A DNA stretch of 64,000 nucleotides from Gemmatimonadota bacterium (GCA_026387915.1 JAPLKS010000007.1:62001-126000); one strand, 5' to 3'. Shown: positions 46,843-56,026, counted from the stretch's first letter. Made by a program: numbers and translations. The notes: generated by a model from the sequence alone, not told the origin.

Positions 46843-46870
46843 GCTGGGGGCGGCACACGCCGCCCCCAGC
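46843..46870 (-). terminator. Hairpin just after nosZ
   Basis: Perfect 12-bp GC stem (46843-46854 with 46859-46870), loop ACAC, beginning 13 bases after the nosZ stop on the minus strand. No T-run follows. Within an operon this is likely to stabilise the nosZ transcript 3' end or attenuate the maturation genes downstream. Confidence 0.65.
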
Positions 46871-46883
46871 TCCCACGGACGTT

Positions 46884-48902
46884 CTACTTTTTGGCTTCGG
46901 TCTTTGCCGGCGCTGGCTTCGGCGCCGCCGTCGGACCCTTCGAGAGCGTGGCCGTCAGCGGGATATTGCTCCCCGCCGCCGAGACGCGCACATACCCCTG
47001 CATTTCCTGGTGCAGCGCCGAGCAGAAGTCGGTGCAGTACATCGGGTAGACCGCCGGCTTGCGCGGAATCCAGAGCAGCGCCCGCGTTTCGCCTGGCATG
47101 ACGAGCAGTTCACCGTTCTGCGCGCCCATGATGGCAAAGCCGTGTGGGACGTCCCAATCCTGCTCGAGGTTGGTGAGGTGGAAGAGCACCGTGTCGCCGA
47201 CCATCACGCCTTCGATGTTGTCCGGCGAGAAGTGCGAGCGAATCGCCGTCATACGCACGTGCACTTTCTTCCCTTCGCGGCTGACACCGGTCTCTTTCTC
47301 AGCCTTCACCGCCATCGCGTTTTTATTTTCGGCGAGCTTGAAGAACTTCACCTGGCGGTCCACGATCTTTTTGGCTTCGATCGCCTGGGCGTAGTGCGGT
47401 TCGCCTTCCGTGGGGAAGTCGAGCAGCAGCTTCATCTTGTCGCCGGTGTTGTCATAGAGCTGTGCGCTCTGTGTGAGTTCCGGCCCCGTGGGGAGATAAC
47501 GGTCCTTGGTGATCTTGTTCATCGCGACGACGTACTTCGCGTTGGGCTTGCGAGTGCCGCCGCCCGGAATCATCAGGTGACCCACGGAGTAGTAGGTCGG
47601 CACGCGGTCCACGACTTCCCACGTACCCAGCTTCCACTTCACGATTTCAGACGAGATGAACATCGAGGTGTAGGCGTAGCCCTTGCCGTCGAACTCGGTG
47701 TGGAGGGGGCCAAGGCCCGGGTTCTTCACTTCGCCGGCAATCGTGGACTCGTACTTGAGCACCGGAATGCCGTCGAGGTCGCCTTCAAAGGCTTTGTCGG
47801 CGATGGCCTTCTGGAGCTTGGTGAACGAGTGCACGGGGATCACCGAGGCGAGCTTGCCGCCGGCCACGATGTACTCGCCCGTCGGATCGACGTCCGCGCC
47901 GTGCGGCGACTTGGGCGTCGGCATAAAGTAGACGGCGCCGGGGCAGTTCTTCGGCTCGACCACCAGCACGCTGCTGATCTTCTCGCTGGTCGCGGTGCGC
48001 GTAAAGGCGTCGATGGTGTTGTGCATGTAATCCACGGGCTGCGGCACGCCCTTGCCCGCCTTGACGCATTCTTCGATAGCCTTCCAGTGCACCGCCGCGA
48101 CAAAGTCCTTGTCGTGCTGCGACGCGTTGACTTCGAGCAGCGAGTTGGCCTGCTCCGTGTTGTACGAGCTCAGGAACATCCAGCCGTGGCTCGGCCCCTT
48201 GCCGGCGCGGGCGAGGTCATAGTCAAAGCCAGGCATGGCGAGCTGGAACGCCACCGCCATCTTGCCGGGCTTGTCGGCGGTGATGAACGAGATCTGTCCC
48301 TTGAAGAACTTTTTGAACTCGGCGATCGGCACGTCGCGGTTCGGCACCGGCACCGAGAATCGCGTCGAGGCCACGACGTATTCGCTGTTTTCGGTCACGA
48401 ACGGCGAGCCGTGATTGCCACCGGCGTTCGGGATCTCGAGAATTTCCTCGGTTTCCATGCGCGTGAGGTCGATACGGGCGATACGCGGCGTGTTGTTGCC
48501 GTTGATGAAGAGCCAGCGGCCATCATCTTCACCAGCCGTCTGCGACAGCGCGGGATGGTGCGAGTCGTCCCACGGCACGAAGCCGTAGGAGGTGTTGAGC
48601 ATGGCTTTGGTTTCTTCCGTGTAGCCGTACCCGTTCTCGGGATACTGCGAGAACACGGGGATCGTCTTGAGGCGACGGCCCGACGGCAAACCGTAGACAC
48701 CGACTTGTCCGTTGAAGCCACCAGAAAAGAACGCGTAGAATTCGTCTTTTGCCCCAGGCGCGACATATACTTTCTGTGCCGCGTCGGATGCGAGGATCGA
48801 CGGCGCACCACTTTGGCGCGCCGTGCACGCGTAGCCGATCACGAGCGTCGATGCGACGGCCGCAATGCCGAGCAGCGCACGGGAGCGGAAGATTTTTACC
48901 AT
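46884..48902 (-). CDS. nosZ: Nitrous oxide reductase, Sec-type (clade II-like)
   Basis: 672 residues from the ATG at 48902, with GAGG six bases upstream. Reduces N2O to N2 in the periplasm. No twin-arginine motif: the N-terminus (KIFRSRALLGIAAV ... GYAC) is Sec-like and could even be a lipoprotein signal, a mark of clade II NosZ. The seven-bladed propeller carries CuZ histidines in DDSHHPALS and elsewhere (NHGSPF, SHGWMFLS, EPHYAQ). The C-terminal cupredoxin domain binds CuA through Cys623, Cys627, His631 and Met634 (CTDFCSALHQEM). First gene of the operon; divergent from an Rrf2 regulator. Confidence 0.96.
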   Translation of the reverse strand: MVKIFRSRALLGIAAVASTLVIGYACTARQSGAPSILASDAAQKVYVAPGAKDEFYAFFSGGFNGQVGVYGLPSGRRLKTIPVFSQYPENGYGYTEETKAMLNTSYGFVPWDDSHHPALSQTAGEDDGRWLFINGNNTPRIARIDLTRMETEEILEIPNAGGNHGSPFVTENSEYVVASTRFSVPVPNRDVPIAEFKKFFKGQISFITADKPGKMAVAFQLAMPGFDYDLARAGKGPSHGWMFLSSYNTEQANSLLEVNASQHDKDFVAAVHWKAIEECVKAGKGVPQPVDYMHNTIDAFTRTATSEKISSVLVVEPKNCPGAVYFMPTPKSPHGADVDPTGEYIVAGGKLASVIPVHSFTKLQKAIADKAFEGDLDGIPVLKYESTIAGEVKNPGLGPLHTEFDGKGYAYTSMFISSEIVKWKLGTWEVVDRVPTYYSVGHLMIPGGGTRKPNAKYVVAMNKITKDRYLPTGPELTQSAQLYDNTGDKMKLLLDFPTEGEPHYAQAIEAKKIVDRQVKFFKLAENKNAMAVKAEKETGVSREGKKVHVRMTAIRSHFSPDNIEGVMVGDTVLFHLTNLEQDWDVPHGFAIMGAQNGELLVMPGETRALLWIPRKPAVYPMYCTDFCSALHQEMQGYVRVSAAGSNIPLTATLSKGPTAAPKPAPAKTEAKK

Positions 48903-48974
48903 GAGCATCCTCGAACGTGTGGGAGTAACCGCGAAGAGCGTGACAAGGACTTGTAGGGCGGAGTACAACGCACA

Positions 48975-48992
48975 TAAGTTGCTTTTTACTTA
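48975..48992. promoter_or_regulatory. Candidate Rrf2/NsrR operator between nosZ and its regulator
   Basis: Inverted repeat TAAGT-N8-ACTTA (18 bp), AT-rich in an otherwise GC-rich genome, 73 bp upstream of the nosZ start and 78 bp upstream of the Rrf2 gene. The half-sites AAGT/ACTT fit the dyad length expected for an Rrf2 dimer. No FNR-type TTGAT-N4-ATCAA site is seen in this 167-bp region. Confidence 0.45.
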
Positions 48993-49069
48993 CCACTTTC
49001 GAGAGTCAGAACATGCCTGATTCCCTGTACGTTTTTCCCCTACACACTGACTCGCGCTGAGAGGAAGTG

Positions 49070-49501
49070 ATGCGCCTTACCCGACACACCGACAATGCGT
49101 TGCGTTGTCTCACATACCTTGCAATTCACACCGATGGACCGGTTACGGCTGGTGAAATCGCGAGGCGAATGCGGATGTCCGAGGATCACCTCGCCAAGGT
49201 GATCGCCCGCCTCTCCCAGATGGGCTACGTCGAAACGCTGCGCGGGCGCTCCGGCGGCGTGAAGCTCGCTCGGCCGGCCACCGACATCCGCATTGGCGAC
49301 GTCGTGCGCGAGACGGAAGACAACCTCTGCCTCGTCGAGTGCTTCAACGCCGAGACCAATCAGTGCCCCATCGCTGCGGTCTGTGCGCTCGCGGGAATAC
49401 TCGACAACGCCTTGCGCGAGTTTCTCACTGCACTCGACGGGGTCACGCTGGCCGATCTCGCCAAGAACCCGAAGGAGTTGGACGCGCGGATGCCAGCCTA
49501 G
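49070..49501 (+). CDS. nsrR: Rrf2 family regulator, NsrR-like
   Basis: 143 residues from the ATG at 49070 (GAGG at 49061-49064; GTG at 49067 also possible). Winged helix-turn-helix at about 10-75 (VTAGEIARRMRMSEDHLAKV, GGVKLARP). Iron-sulfur ligands: Cys91, Cys99 and Cys105, plus Asp8, which matches the fourth ligand known from NsrR; Cys87 is extra. NsrR senses NO through its cluster. Being divergent from nosZ makes control of N2O reduction likely. It ends with a CTAG overlap with convergent maf. Confidence 0.82.
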   Translation: MRLTRHTDNALRCLTYLAIHTDGPVTAGEIARRMRMSEDHLAKVIARLSQMGYVETLRGRSGGVKLARPATDIRIGDVVRETEDNLCLVECFNAETNQCPIAAVCALAGILDNALREFLTALDGVTLADLAKNPKELDARMPA

Positions 49502-50091
49502 CCCTCGAGGGGCTTCTGGAAGTGATAGGTGAGTCCGACGCGTGAGAGGAGCTCCACCAGACGGCGAAGCCCGAGCCCCATCACGCTGAAGTAGTCGCCG
49601 TCCACCCGCTCCACGATCGTCGCGCCGTAGCCCTGAATGCCGTACGCGCCGGCCTTATCCATGGGCTCGCCGGTGGCCACATAATCGGTGATCTCCCCGG
49701 CGCTCAGCGCACGAAAGGTCACGGTCACCGCCTCCACCGCCGACTCCGTGCGCTCCCCCCGCGCCACCGCGATCGCCGTGTACACGATGTGCGAGCGGCC
49801 ACTCAAGCGCCCCAGCATCACACCGGCATCCGCCGCATCGCGCGGCTTCCCGAGGATGTCTCCGTCCACCACGACGATCGTGTCGGCGGCGATCACCACG
49901 GCGTCTGGCTCCAATGCCGCCAGCGCATGCGCCTTGGCCCGCGCGAGACGCTCCGCGTGCGGCACGGGGAGTTCACCGGCGAGCGGCGTTTCGTCGATGT
50001 CGGCGGGCCGCACCTCGTGCGGAATGCCAATCAACGTCAGCAGTTCGCGGCGGCGCGGCGACTGCGAGGCCAAGATGACGCGCTGGCTCAT
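49498..50091 (-). CDS. maf: Maf-like nucleoside triphosphate pyrophosphatase
   Basis: 197 residues from the ATG at 50091, overlapping the dtd stop by 4 bp. Signature [13 protein letters not shown] at the N-terminus, then [15 protein letters not shown] and [14 protein letters not shown], all diagnostic of Maf/YhdE. Hydrolyses non-canonical or dTTP/UTP nucleotides. The stop codon shares bases with the convergent Rrf2 stop (49498-49501, CTAG). Confidence 0.94.
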   Translation of the reverse strand: MSQRVILASQSPRRRELLTLIGIPHEVRPADIDETPLAGELPVPHAERLARAKAHALAALEPDAVVIAADTIVVVDGDILGKPRDAADAGVMLGRLSGRSHIVYTAIAVARGERTESAVEAVTVTFRALSAGEITDYVATGEPMDKAGAYGIQGYGATIVERVDGDYFSVMGLGLRRLVELLSRVGLTYHFQKPLEG

Positions 50092-50525
50092 CGCTCGAGC
50101 CACAGTGTGACAGGGCCGTCGTTCACGAGTTCCACATCCATCATCGCGCCGAACTCTCCCGTTTCCACCGTGAGCGCGCGGTCGCGCAGTAGTCCGAGGA
50201 ACAGCTCGTATAGGGGAATCGCTACCTCGGGGCGCGCGGCGTCAATAAAACTCGGCCGACGGCCCTTCTCGGCGTCGCCGTAGAGCGTGAACTGACTCAC
50301 GACGAGCACCGCGCCGCCCACATCGGGGAGCGCGAGATTCATCTTGCCGTCGGCATCGCCAAAGATGCGCAGGCCGGCAATCTTGTCGGCCATCCAGGTG
50401 AGTTGATCACCCGTATCGGCGTGCGTAAAGCCGACGAGCAGGAGCAATCCCTGCGCGATTCGGCCGGTGACCCGCCCCTCGACTCGGACTTCGGCGCGCG
50501 TCACGCGCTGGATGAGGACTCGCAT
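50088..50525 (-). CDS. dtd: D-aminoacyl-tRNA deacylase
   Basis: 145 residues, the family length. Removes D-amino acids (and Gly from tRNA-Ala) from mis-charged tRNA. Both motifs are intact: SQFTLYGD (catalytic Thr in the SQFTL turn) and the Gly-cisPro motif NDGPVT near the C-terminus. Start [11 protein letters not shown] is typical. Operon with maf (4-bp overlap). Confidence 0.97.
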   Translation of the reverse strand: MRVLIQRVTRAEVRVEGRVTGRIAQGLLLLVGFTHADTGDQLTWMADKIAGLRIFGDADGKMNLALPDVGGAVLVVSQFTLYGDAEKGRRPSFIDAARPEVAIPLYELFLGLLRDRALTVETGEFGAMMDVELVNDGPVTLWLER

Positions 50526-50546
50526 TCAGGGTAAGATAACGAACGT

Positions 50547-51197
50547 ATGGAAAGCCGCCGCTACGTCGCATGGATTCACCGAGGGAACCTCCACGGGGTG
50601 TGGGGGGCCATTGTGATGGTCATCTGGACTGGGATTGCCACCGCGCTGGGATTCCCGGGGTTGGGCGGCAAGCTGTGGCTCATTCCGATCGCGGCCCTGA
50701 TTGGCTTTGCCATGGGCAAGGCCATTGGGTACACGCTGCTCACCGCGTCCGGTGCAACGGCGCAACAGGTGTACGCGCCGGCGGCCAAGGGGACATACGC
50801 GCAAACGTTCTCGCAGATCGAGACGCTGGAGGCGAGGGGTCTCTTCGCGAAGGCGGCCGACGCGTGGGAAGCCGTGGCCGTCTCGCAGCCGGGCAATGCG
50901 TTTCCGCTGATTCGCGCCGGCGAGTTGTACCTCCGCAAACTGAACGAGCCCAGCAAAGCGCTCGACCGATTCCGCATGGCGCGCGAGACGCCTGGGGTTC
51001 GCGCGGAGCACCACCGGTATGCGTCGTTGAAGATCATCGACCTGCATCTCGGGCCGCTCGCCGACGAAGGACGCGGGCTGGTCGAATTGCGGCGGCTGAT
51101 TGAGCAGCATCCCGACTCGCGTGAAGCCGAGTCGGCGCGTGAGGCGCTCGCTCGGCTCAAGCGGCCGAGCGAGTCCGGAGACACGGGCGCCCCGTAA
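50547..51197 (+). CDS. Membrane-anchored TPR-like protein
   Basis: 216 residues. Two membrane helices at about 15-36 and 42-66 (GVWGAIVMVIWTGIATALGF, LWLIPIAALIGFAMGKAIGY), then a cytosolic-looking helical region (about 85-205) resembling tetratricopeptide repeats (GLFAKAADAWEAVAVSQPGN, AFPLIRAGELYLRKLNEPSK, ALDRFRMARET). Probably a scaffold for protein interactions; no enzyme motif. Divergent from dtd and convergent with glmS. Confidence 0.75.
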   Translation: MESRRYVAWIHRGNLHGVWGAIVMVIWTGIATALGFPGLGGKLWLIPIAALIGFAMGKAIGYTLLTASGATAQQVYAPAAKGTYAQTFSQIETLEARGLFAKAADAWEAVAVSQPGNAFPLIRAGELYLRKLNEPSKALDRFRMARETPGVRAEHHRYASLKIIDLHLGPLADEGRGLVELRRLIEQHPDSREAESAREALARLKRPSESGDTGAP

Positions 51198-51232
51198 ACG
51201 CCGCCGCGCGGCGCATCCGAGACGCCAGCGGC

Positions 51233-53059
51233 CTACTCGACCGTGACGCTCTTGGCGAGGTTGCGCGGCTGGTCCACATTCGAGCCGCGCTTGACGGCGA
51301 TGTAGTACGCCAGCAACTGCAGCGGCACCGACGCGAGAATCGGCATGAGCATGTCGACCGTCTCAGGAATGCGGATTTCATAATCCACGAGTCCCTTGAG
51401 TGACGGTTCATCGCGCGACGTAATGACAATCGTCTTGCCCTTGCGTGCTTTTACTTCCTGCACGTTCGACACGACTTTGTCGAACACCGCGTCGTGCGGG
51501 GCGATGAACACCACCGGCATCATCTCGTCGATGAGCGCGATCGGCCCGTGCTTCATCTCCGCCGCGGGATAGCCCTCGGCGTGGATGTACGAGATTTCCT
51601 TGAGCTTGAGCGCGCCTTCGAGCGCTGCCGGAAAATTGAAGCCGCGGCCGAGGTACAGAAAATTCGATGCGCGCTTGAACTCTTCGGCAATCTCCTCGAT
51701 CACCGACGCGGTATCGAGCACCGTCTTGATCTGCCCCGGCAGTGCGGCCAGCGCCTGCGCAAACTCGCGCCCTCGCGCCACAGAGAGCTCGCGCTTGCGC
51801 GCCAGCTTGAGCGTGAAGAGCGCGAGCGCCACCACCTGGCTCGTGAACGCCTTGGTGCTGGCCACGCCGATCTCAGGGCCCGCGTGGAGGTACACGCCGC
51901 CGTCGTCTTCGCGCGCAATCGTGGAACCCACCACGTTCACGAGTCCGAGCGTGCGCGCACCGCGACGCTTGGCCTCGCGCATCGCGGCCAGCGTATCGGC
52001 CGTCTCGCCGGACTGCGACATGACAATGCAGAGCGTGCGCTCGGTGACGATCGGATTTTTGTAGCGGAACTCCGACGCGTACTCCACTTCCACCGGAATG
52101 CGCGCCAGCTCTTCAATCATCATTTCGCCAATCAACGCCGAGTGCCAGCTGGTGCCGCAAGCGGTGATGATGATGTTGTCAATATTCAGCAGCTGTTCGT
52201 GCGAGAGATTGATGCCGCCGAGCTTGGCCGTGCCATCTTCGAGGATCAAACGGCCACGCATCGTATTTTCGATGGTGGTGGGCTGCTCAAAGATTTCCTT
52301 GAGCATGAAGTGTGCGTAGCCACCGCGCTCGATGGCCGCGAGATCCCAGTTGATGCGATCCACGGTCCGCGGCTGCGGCATGGCATCGATGTCAATCACT
52401 TTGTACTTATCGCGCTCAATCACCGCCACATCGCCGTCGTTCAGGTACACAACCTGGCGCGTGTGTGCGAGAATGGCCGAGGGATCGGAGGCGAGGAAGG
52501 TTTCCCCTTCTCCGACGCCGATGAGCAGCGGACTGCCTTTCCGCGCCGCGACGATTTTGTCGCGATCTTTGCTCGAGACCACCGCGAGCCCGTACGTGCC
52601 TTCGATTTTGCGCAGCGCGTTGATGACCGCTTCCTCGAGCGAGCCGTCGAACAGCTCCTGCACGAGGTGCGCGATGACTTCGGTGTCGGTGTCGCTGCGG
52701 AACTCGTAGCCGAGGTCCTGCAAGGCGGCCTTGAGTGCGGTGGAGTTTTCGATAATGCCGTTATGGACAACGGCAATCGTGCCGTCCGCCGAGAGATGCG
52801 GATGCGCGTTGCGTTCGGTCGGCGGACCGTGCGTGGCCCAGCGGGTGTGCCCGATGCCCACGGTGCCGCTCAGCGGCGACGCCACCAGCGCGGCCTCGAG
52901 CTTGGCAATCTTTCCGGCGGCGCGTCGTACCTCGAGCGCATCGCCCGTCCAAACGGCGACGCCCGCGGAGTCATAGCCACGGTACTCCATGCGCCGAAGT
53001 CCCTCAATCAAATAGGGAACGGCGTCCTTGGGACCGATGTAACCGATGATACCGCACAT
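51233..53059 (-). CDS. glmS: Glutamine-fructose-6-phosphate aminotransferase
   Basis: 608 residues from the ATG at 53059, so that Cys2 is the glutaminase nucleophile after Met removal (MCGIIGYIG). The N-terminal class II glutaminase has GHTRWATHG and HNGIIEN; two SIS domains follow, with CGTSWHSALIG, SQSGETADTLA and the C-terminal DQPRNLAKSVTVE. Makes glucosamine-6-phosphate, the first step to UDP-GlcNAc. Lies 78 bp after glmM on the same strand, giving a glmM-glmS operon. Confidence 0.97.
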   Translation of the reverse strand: MCGIIGYIGPKDAVPYLIEGLRRMEYRGYDSAGVAVWTGDALEVRRAAGKIAKLEAALVASPLSGTVGIGHTRWATHGPPTERNAHPHLSADGTIAVVHNGIIENSTALKAALQDLGYEFRSDTDTEVIAHLVQELFDGSLEEAVINALRKIEGTYGLAVVSSKDRDKIVAARKGSPLLIGVGEGETFLASDPSAILAHTRQVVYLNDGDVAVIERDKYKVIDIDAMPQPRTVDRINWDLAAIERGGYAHFMLKEIFEQPTTIENTMRGRLILEDGTAKLGGINLSHEQLLNIDNIIITACGTSWHSALIGEMMIEELARIPVEVEYASEFRYKNPIVTERTLCIVMSQSGETADTLAAMREAKRRGARTLGLVNVVGSTIAREDDGGVYLHAGPEIGVASTKAFTSQVVALALFTLKLARKRELSVARGREFAQALAALPGQIKTVLDTASVIEEIAEEFKRASNFLYLGRGFNFPAALEGALKLKEISYIHAEGYPAAEMKHGPIALIDEMMPVVFIAPHDAVFDKVVSNVQEVKARKGKTIVITSRDEPSLKGLVDYEIRIPETVDMLMPILASVPLQLLAYYIAVKRGSNVDQPRNLAKSVTVE

Positions 53060-53137
53060 AGTCAGATTGGGGAGAGACGGTGAAGTCGAGCGCCGGCGCC
53101 GTGCCGCGCACAACGAACCACGACGTGTCCTGCGCGC

Positions 53138-54505
53138 TTACGCCAGCTGGCCTAGCAACTGTCGGCCACGTTCCACTAACTGCGCCGCGGCCTCTCGGGT
53201 GGGCGCCTCGGCGATCACCCGCACAATCGGTTCCGTGCCCGACGGCCGCACATGCACCCATCGGTCTGGCCAGCCGAGTCGCAGTCCATCTTGCGTGTCC
53301 GCTTCCGCGTCTGGGAAGGCCGCACGCAATGCGGCGTACACGGTATCGAGCGGTGCGTTTGGGCGGTCGAGCTTTTCTTTGAGAATCGCGTAGCGAGGCG
53401 AGTCCGACACAATCTTCGAAATCGGACGCGGATCCTCGAGCATGAGTTGCAAGACAAGTGCCACGCCGAGCGGTGCGTCACGTCCCAGATGCAACTCTGG
53501 TAGAATCACGCCACCGTTGCCTTCGCCGCCAATCACCGCATGCTCTGCTTTCATTCGGAGCGCCACGTTCACCTCACCCACCGGCGCGCGAATCACACGC
53601 TGTCCGTGGTCGGCGGCGGCATCGTCCACCACGCGTGAGGTGGAAAGATTGGTGACCACACTTCCCTTGCGGTGTCGCAGGACGACACGGCACGCGAGTG
53701 CGAGTGTGTAGTCTTCGCCGATGGCCGTGCCCGCGTCTGAGACGAGCGCCAAACGGTCTACATCGGGGTCGGTGGCAAAGCCCACCTGCGCGCCCGTTTG
53801 CTGCACGAGCTTTTCGAGATCGCCCAGATTTTCAGGGATCGGCTCGGGGGGCCTCGGAAAGCGGCCATCGGTTTCGATGTTGATTTCGTGTACTTCGCAG
53901 CCGAGCAACTCGAGCAGGTGCGGAATCACGGCGCCACCGGCACCGCGGCAGGCGTCGTACGCCACGCGGAATCCGCGCGCGCGAATGGCCTGCACGTTGA
54001 TGAACGGCAGTTTGAGAATGGCGTCGAGGTGGCGCTTGATCGCGTCGCCGTCGAAGGTTGTTTTTCCGAGCTGATTCCATTCGACGTAGGGCACGCCGCT
54101 CTCGACGAGCGCGCGCATTTGCGCCCCTTCGGTAGCCGACAGAAAGAGCCCCGACGCGCCGATGAACTTGAGCGCATTCCATTCGATGGGATTGTGACTC
54201 GCGGTAATGCCAAGCCCGCCCGCCGCGTGGTGATGCTCCACCCCCATCTGAATGGTGGGCGTGGTGGTGAGGCCGAGGTCAATGACGTCGGCGCCCACGG
54301 ATTCGAGCGCTGCGCGCGCGATGGTATGGAACAGAGGCCCGGAGACGCGGCTGTCGCGGCCCAACACGACGGCGCGTGACCCGCCCTGCGCCACCGCCCA
54401 GGCACCAAAGGCCGCCGCGTAGCGTGCGACCACTTCCGGCGAGAGGCCGTGGCCGACGCGGCCACGAATGCCGGACACGGAGATCATCAGTCGAGGGTCT
54501 GTCAT
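53138..54505 (-). CDS. glmM: Phosphoglucosamine mutase (alpha-D-phosphohexomutase family)
   Basis: 455 residues from the ATG at 54505; upstream in-frame sequence is not family-like. The phosphoserine loop is TASHNP, the metal loop DPDVDR, the sugar-binding loop GEGNGG and the phosphate-binding loop RPSGTEP. These are shared with phosphomannomutase; I choose GlmM because glmS follows. Length and the opening (MISVSGIRGRVG) fit either. Isomerises glucosamine-6-phosphate to glucosamine-1-phosphate. Confidence 0.85.
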   Translation of the reverse strand: MTDPRLMISVSGIRGRVGHGLSPEVVARYAAAFGAWAVAQGGSRAVVLGRDSRVSGPLFHTIARAALESVGADVIDLGLTTTPTIQMGVEHHHAAGGLGITASHNPIEWNALKFIGASGLFLSATEGAQMRALVESGVPYVEWNQLGKTTFDGDAIKRHLDAILKLPFINVQAIRARGFRVAYDACRGAGGAVIPHLLELLGCEVHEINIETDGRFPRPPEPIPENLGDLEKLVQQTGAQVGFATDPDVDRLALVSDAGTAIGEDYTLALACRVVLRHRKGSVVTNLSTSRVVDDAAADHGQRVIRAPVGEVNVALRMKAEHAVIGGEGNGGVILPELHLGRDAPLGVALVLQLMLEDPRPISKIVSDSPRYAILKEKLDRPNAPLDTVYAALRAAFPDAEADTQDGLRLGWPDRWVHVRPSGTEPIVRVIAEAPTREAAAQLVERGRQLLGQLA

Positions 54506-54604
54506 TGTGATAAAGCTACCGGAACGCGAGCGGGAGCGACAACGCCCACGGTTGGCGGAGGGGTGTCCCGCGGGTAGCTTGCCATCGGTCACTTACCCCG
54601 CCGC

Positions 54605-56026
54605 ATGACCCTGCTACCGCTCGCTGCCGCCGCTGGCGGCGGCTCGATTGACGGCCTCTCCGCGCCACAGCTTGTGGCCGCTGGCTTTACGCTCCTGCAA
54701 CGGAGCGCCCCGCTGGTTCGCGCCCTTGCCGGCCGACGGAGCGCACTGCTACTCCCGAGCGGGCCGCAGTTCCTCACGGCACTGGCGGCGAGCGACGGGC
54801 GAGGCGCGGTGTTGATCAACCCGCTGGCCGCCCCTGCCGAAATCGCGTTTCAACTTGCCGACGCCAACGTGGGCGCGGTGTTCACGGTGGCGTCACTGGC
54901 CAGGCGGTTGGCGCCGTCGGTGACGTATGTGCTTCTCGACGAGGCGCCGCGCGCCGCGCGCATCGTAACGCCCGACGGCACCACCGACGTGGACCTCGGC
55001 TCGCATTTTGGGATCGATCTCTCCATCGACACCGACACCCCCGGCCGCGACGAAGAGTGCGCCATCGTGTACACCTCGGCGATGGCAGGCACGCCGCTCG
55101 GGGCGGTGCTGACGCATCGCAACCTGCTGGCCAATGCGCGACAAACAGTGGAAGCTGCGCAGATGACGCCGCAGGGACATTGCCTCGCGGTACTCCCCTT
55201 TGCGCATCTCTTTGGCCTGACCGTCACGGCGATGGCGCCGATGCTCTCCGGCGGGCGGGTGACGACGATGGCAAAGTTCAATCCGCTCACCGCAGTCGAT
55301 CTCATGCGGTCGGCCGGGATCACCGAGTTTGTGGGTGTGCCTGCGGTGTTCGCTGGCCTGCTGGCGGCGATTGAGCGCAAAGGGGGCGCCGCGGGTTTTG
55401 ACATGCTACGCCTCTGCATTTGCGGTGGCGCGCCACTTTCCGTGGCACTGCAGGATCGATGGTTTGACGCCACGGGGGTCGAACTGCGGCAGGGGTACGG
55501 ACTCACGGAGTCGTCGCCCGTCTGCTTGTTCAATCCCCCGGACCGGCCGAACCAGCGCGGCGCGCTGGGGGAGCCATTCCCAGGCTGCGAAGTGACGGTG
55601 CGCGACCACGAGACCAATGCCCCACTGCCAGACGGTACGGCCGGCGAGATCTGCGTCCGTGGCCCCACGGTGTTTGCCGGCTACCTGCACGACGGTGACA
55701 AGGGCCTGCAGCTACGCGACGGCTGGCTCGGCAGCGGTGATCGTGGCATTCGTCACGCCGACGGCACGGTGACATTCGAGGGGCTCATCAAGCCGATGTT
55801 CACGCGCAACGGGTTCAACGTGTATCCGCGCGAAATCGAGCGAGCGCTCTGTGAACTCGCCGGTGTGCGGTCCGCGCGGGTGTACGCCATTCCCGAGCCG
55901 TCGCGCGAGCACGATGTGGGGGTGGAGATCGTTGGTGACGTCAGTGAAGCCGAGGTTCGGCGGTGGTGTGAGAGCCGGCTGTCGGTGTACAAACAACCCA
56001 CGGACATCTCGATCGTCGCCGGTTGA
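54605..56026 (+). CDS. AMP-dependent synthetase/ligase-like protein with degenerate P-loop
   Basis: 473 residues of the acyl-adenylating (ANL) fold. Motifs A5 (GYGLTESSPV), A7 (GWLGSGDRG) and A8 (FTRNGFNVYPREIE) are recognisable, as is the small C-terminal domain ending YKQPTDISIVAG with a candidate catalytic Lys. The P-loop motif A3, normally YTSGTTGxPKGA, is YTSAMAGTPLGA, so the Gly and the Lys are lost. The protein is also shorter than typical acyl-CoA ligases (about 520-560). It may be a slow or altered ligase, or bind substrate without adenylating it. Divergent from glmM (99 bp). Confidence 0.82.
   Translation: MTLLPLAAAAGGGSIDGLSAPQLVAAGFTLLQRSAPLVRALAGRRSALLLPSGPQFLTALAASDGRGAVLINPLAAPAEIAFQLADANVGAVFTVASLARRLAPSVTYVLLDEAPRAARIVTPDGTTDVDLGSHFGIDLSIDTDTPGRDEECAIVYTSAMAGTPLGAVLTHRNLLANARQTVEAAQMTPQGHCLAVLPFAHLFGLTVTAMAPMLSGGRVTTMAKFNPLTAVDLMRSAGITEFVGVPAVFAGLLAAIERKGGAAGFDMLRLCICGGAPLSVALQDRWFDATGVELRQGYGLTESSPVCLFNPPDRPNQRGALGEPFPGCEVTVRDHETNAPLPDGTAGEICVRGPTVFAGYLHDGDKGLQLRDGWLGSGDRGIRHADGTVTFEGLIKPMFTRNGFNVYPREIERALCELAGVRSARVYAIPEPSREHDVGVEIVGDVSEAEVRRWCESRLSVYKQPTDISIVAG

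Noticed and set aside
45648-48956. Very long plus-strand frame (over 1,100 codons) opposite nosL to nosZ
   Set aside because: It spans several well-supported minus-strand genes and their 4-bp junctions, and its His/Arg-rich translation matches nothing. It exists because third-position GC bias removes stops.
53060-53137. glmS ribozyme upstream of glmS
   Set aside because: The gap is only 78 bp, lacks the conserved ribozyme core, and that ribozyme is typical of Gram-positive lineages.
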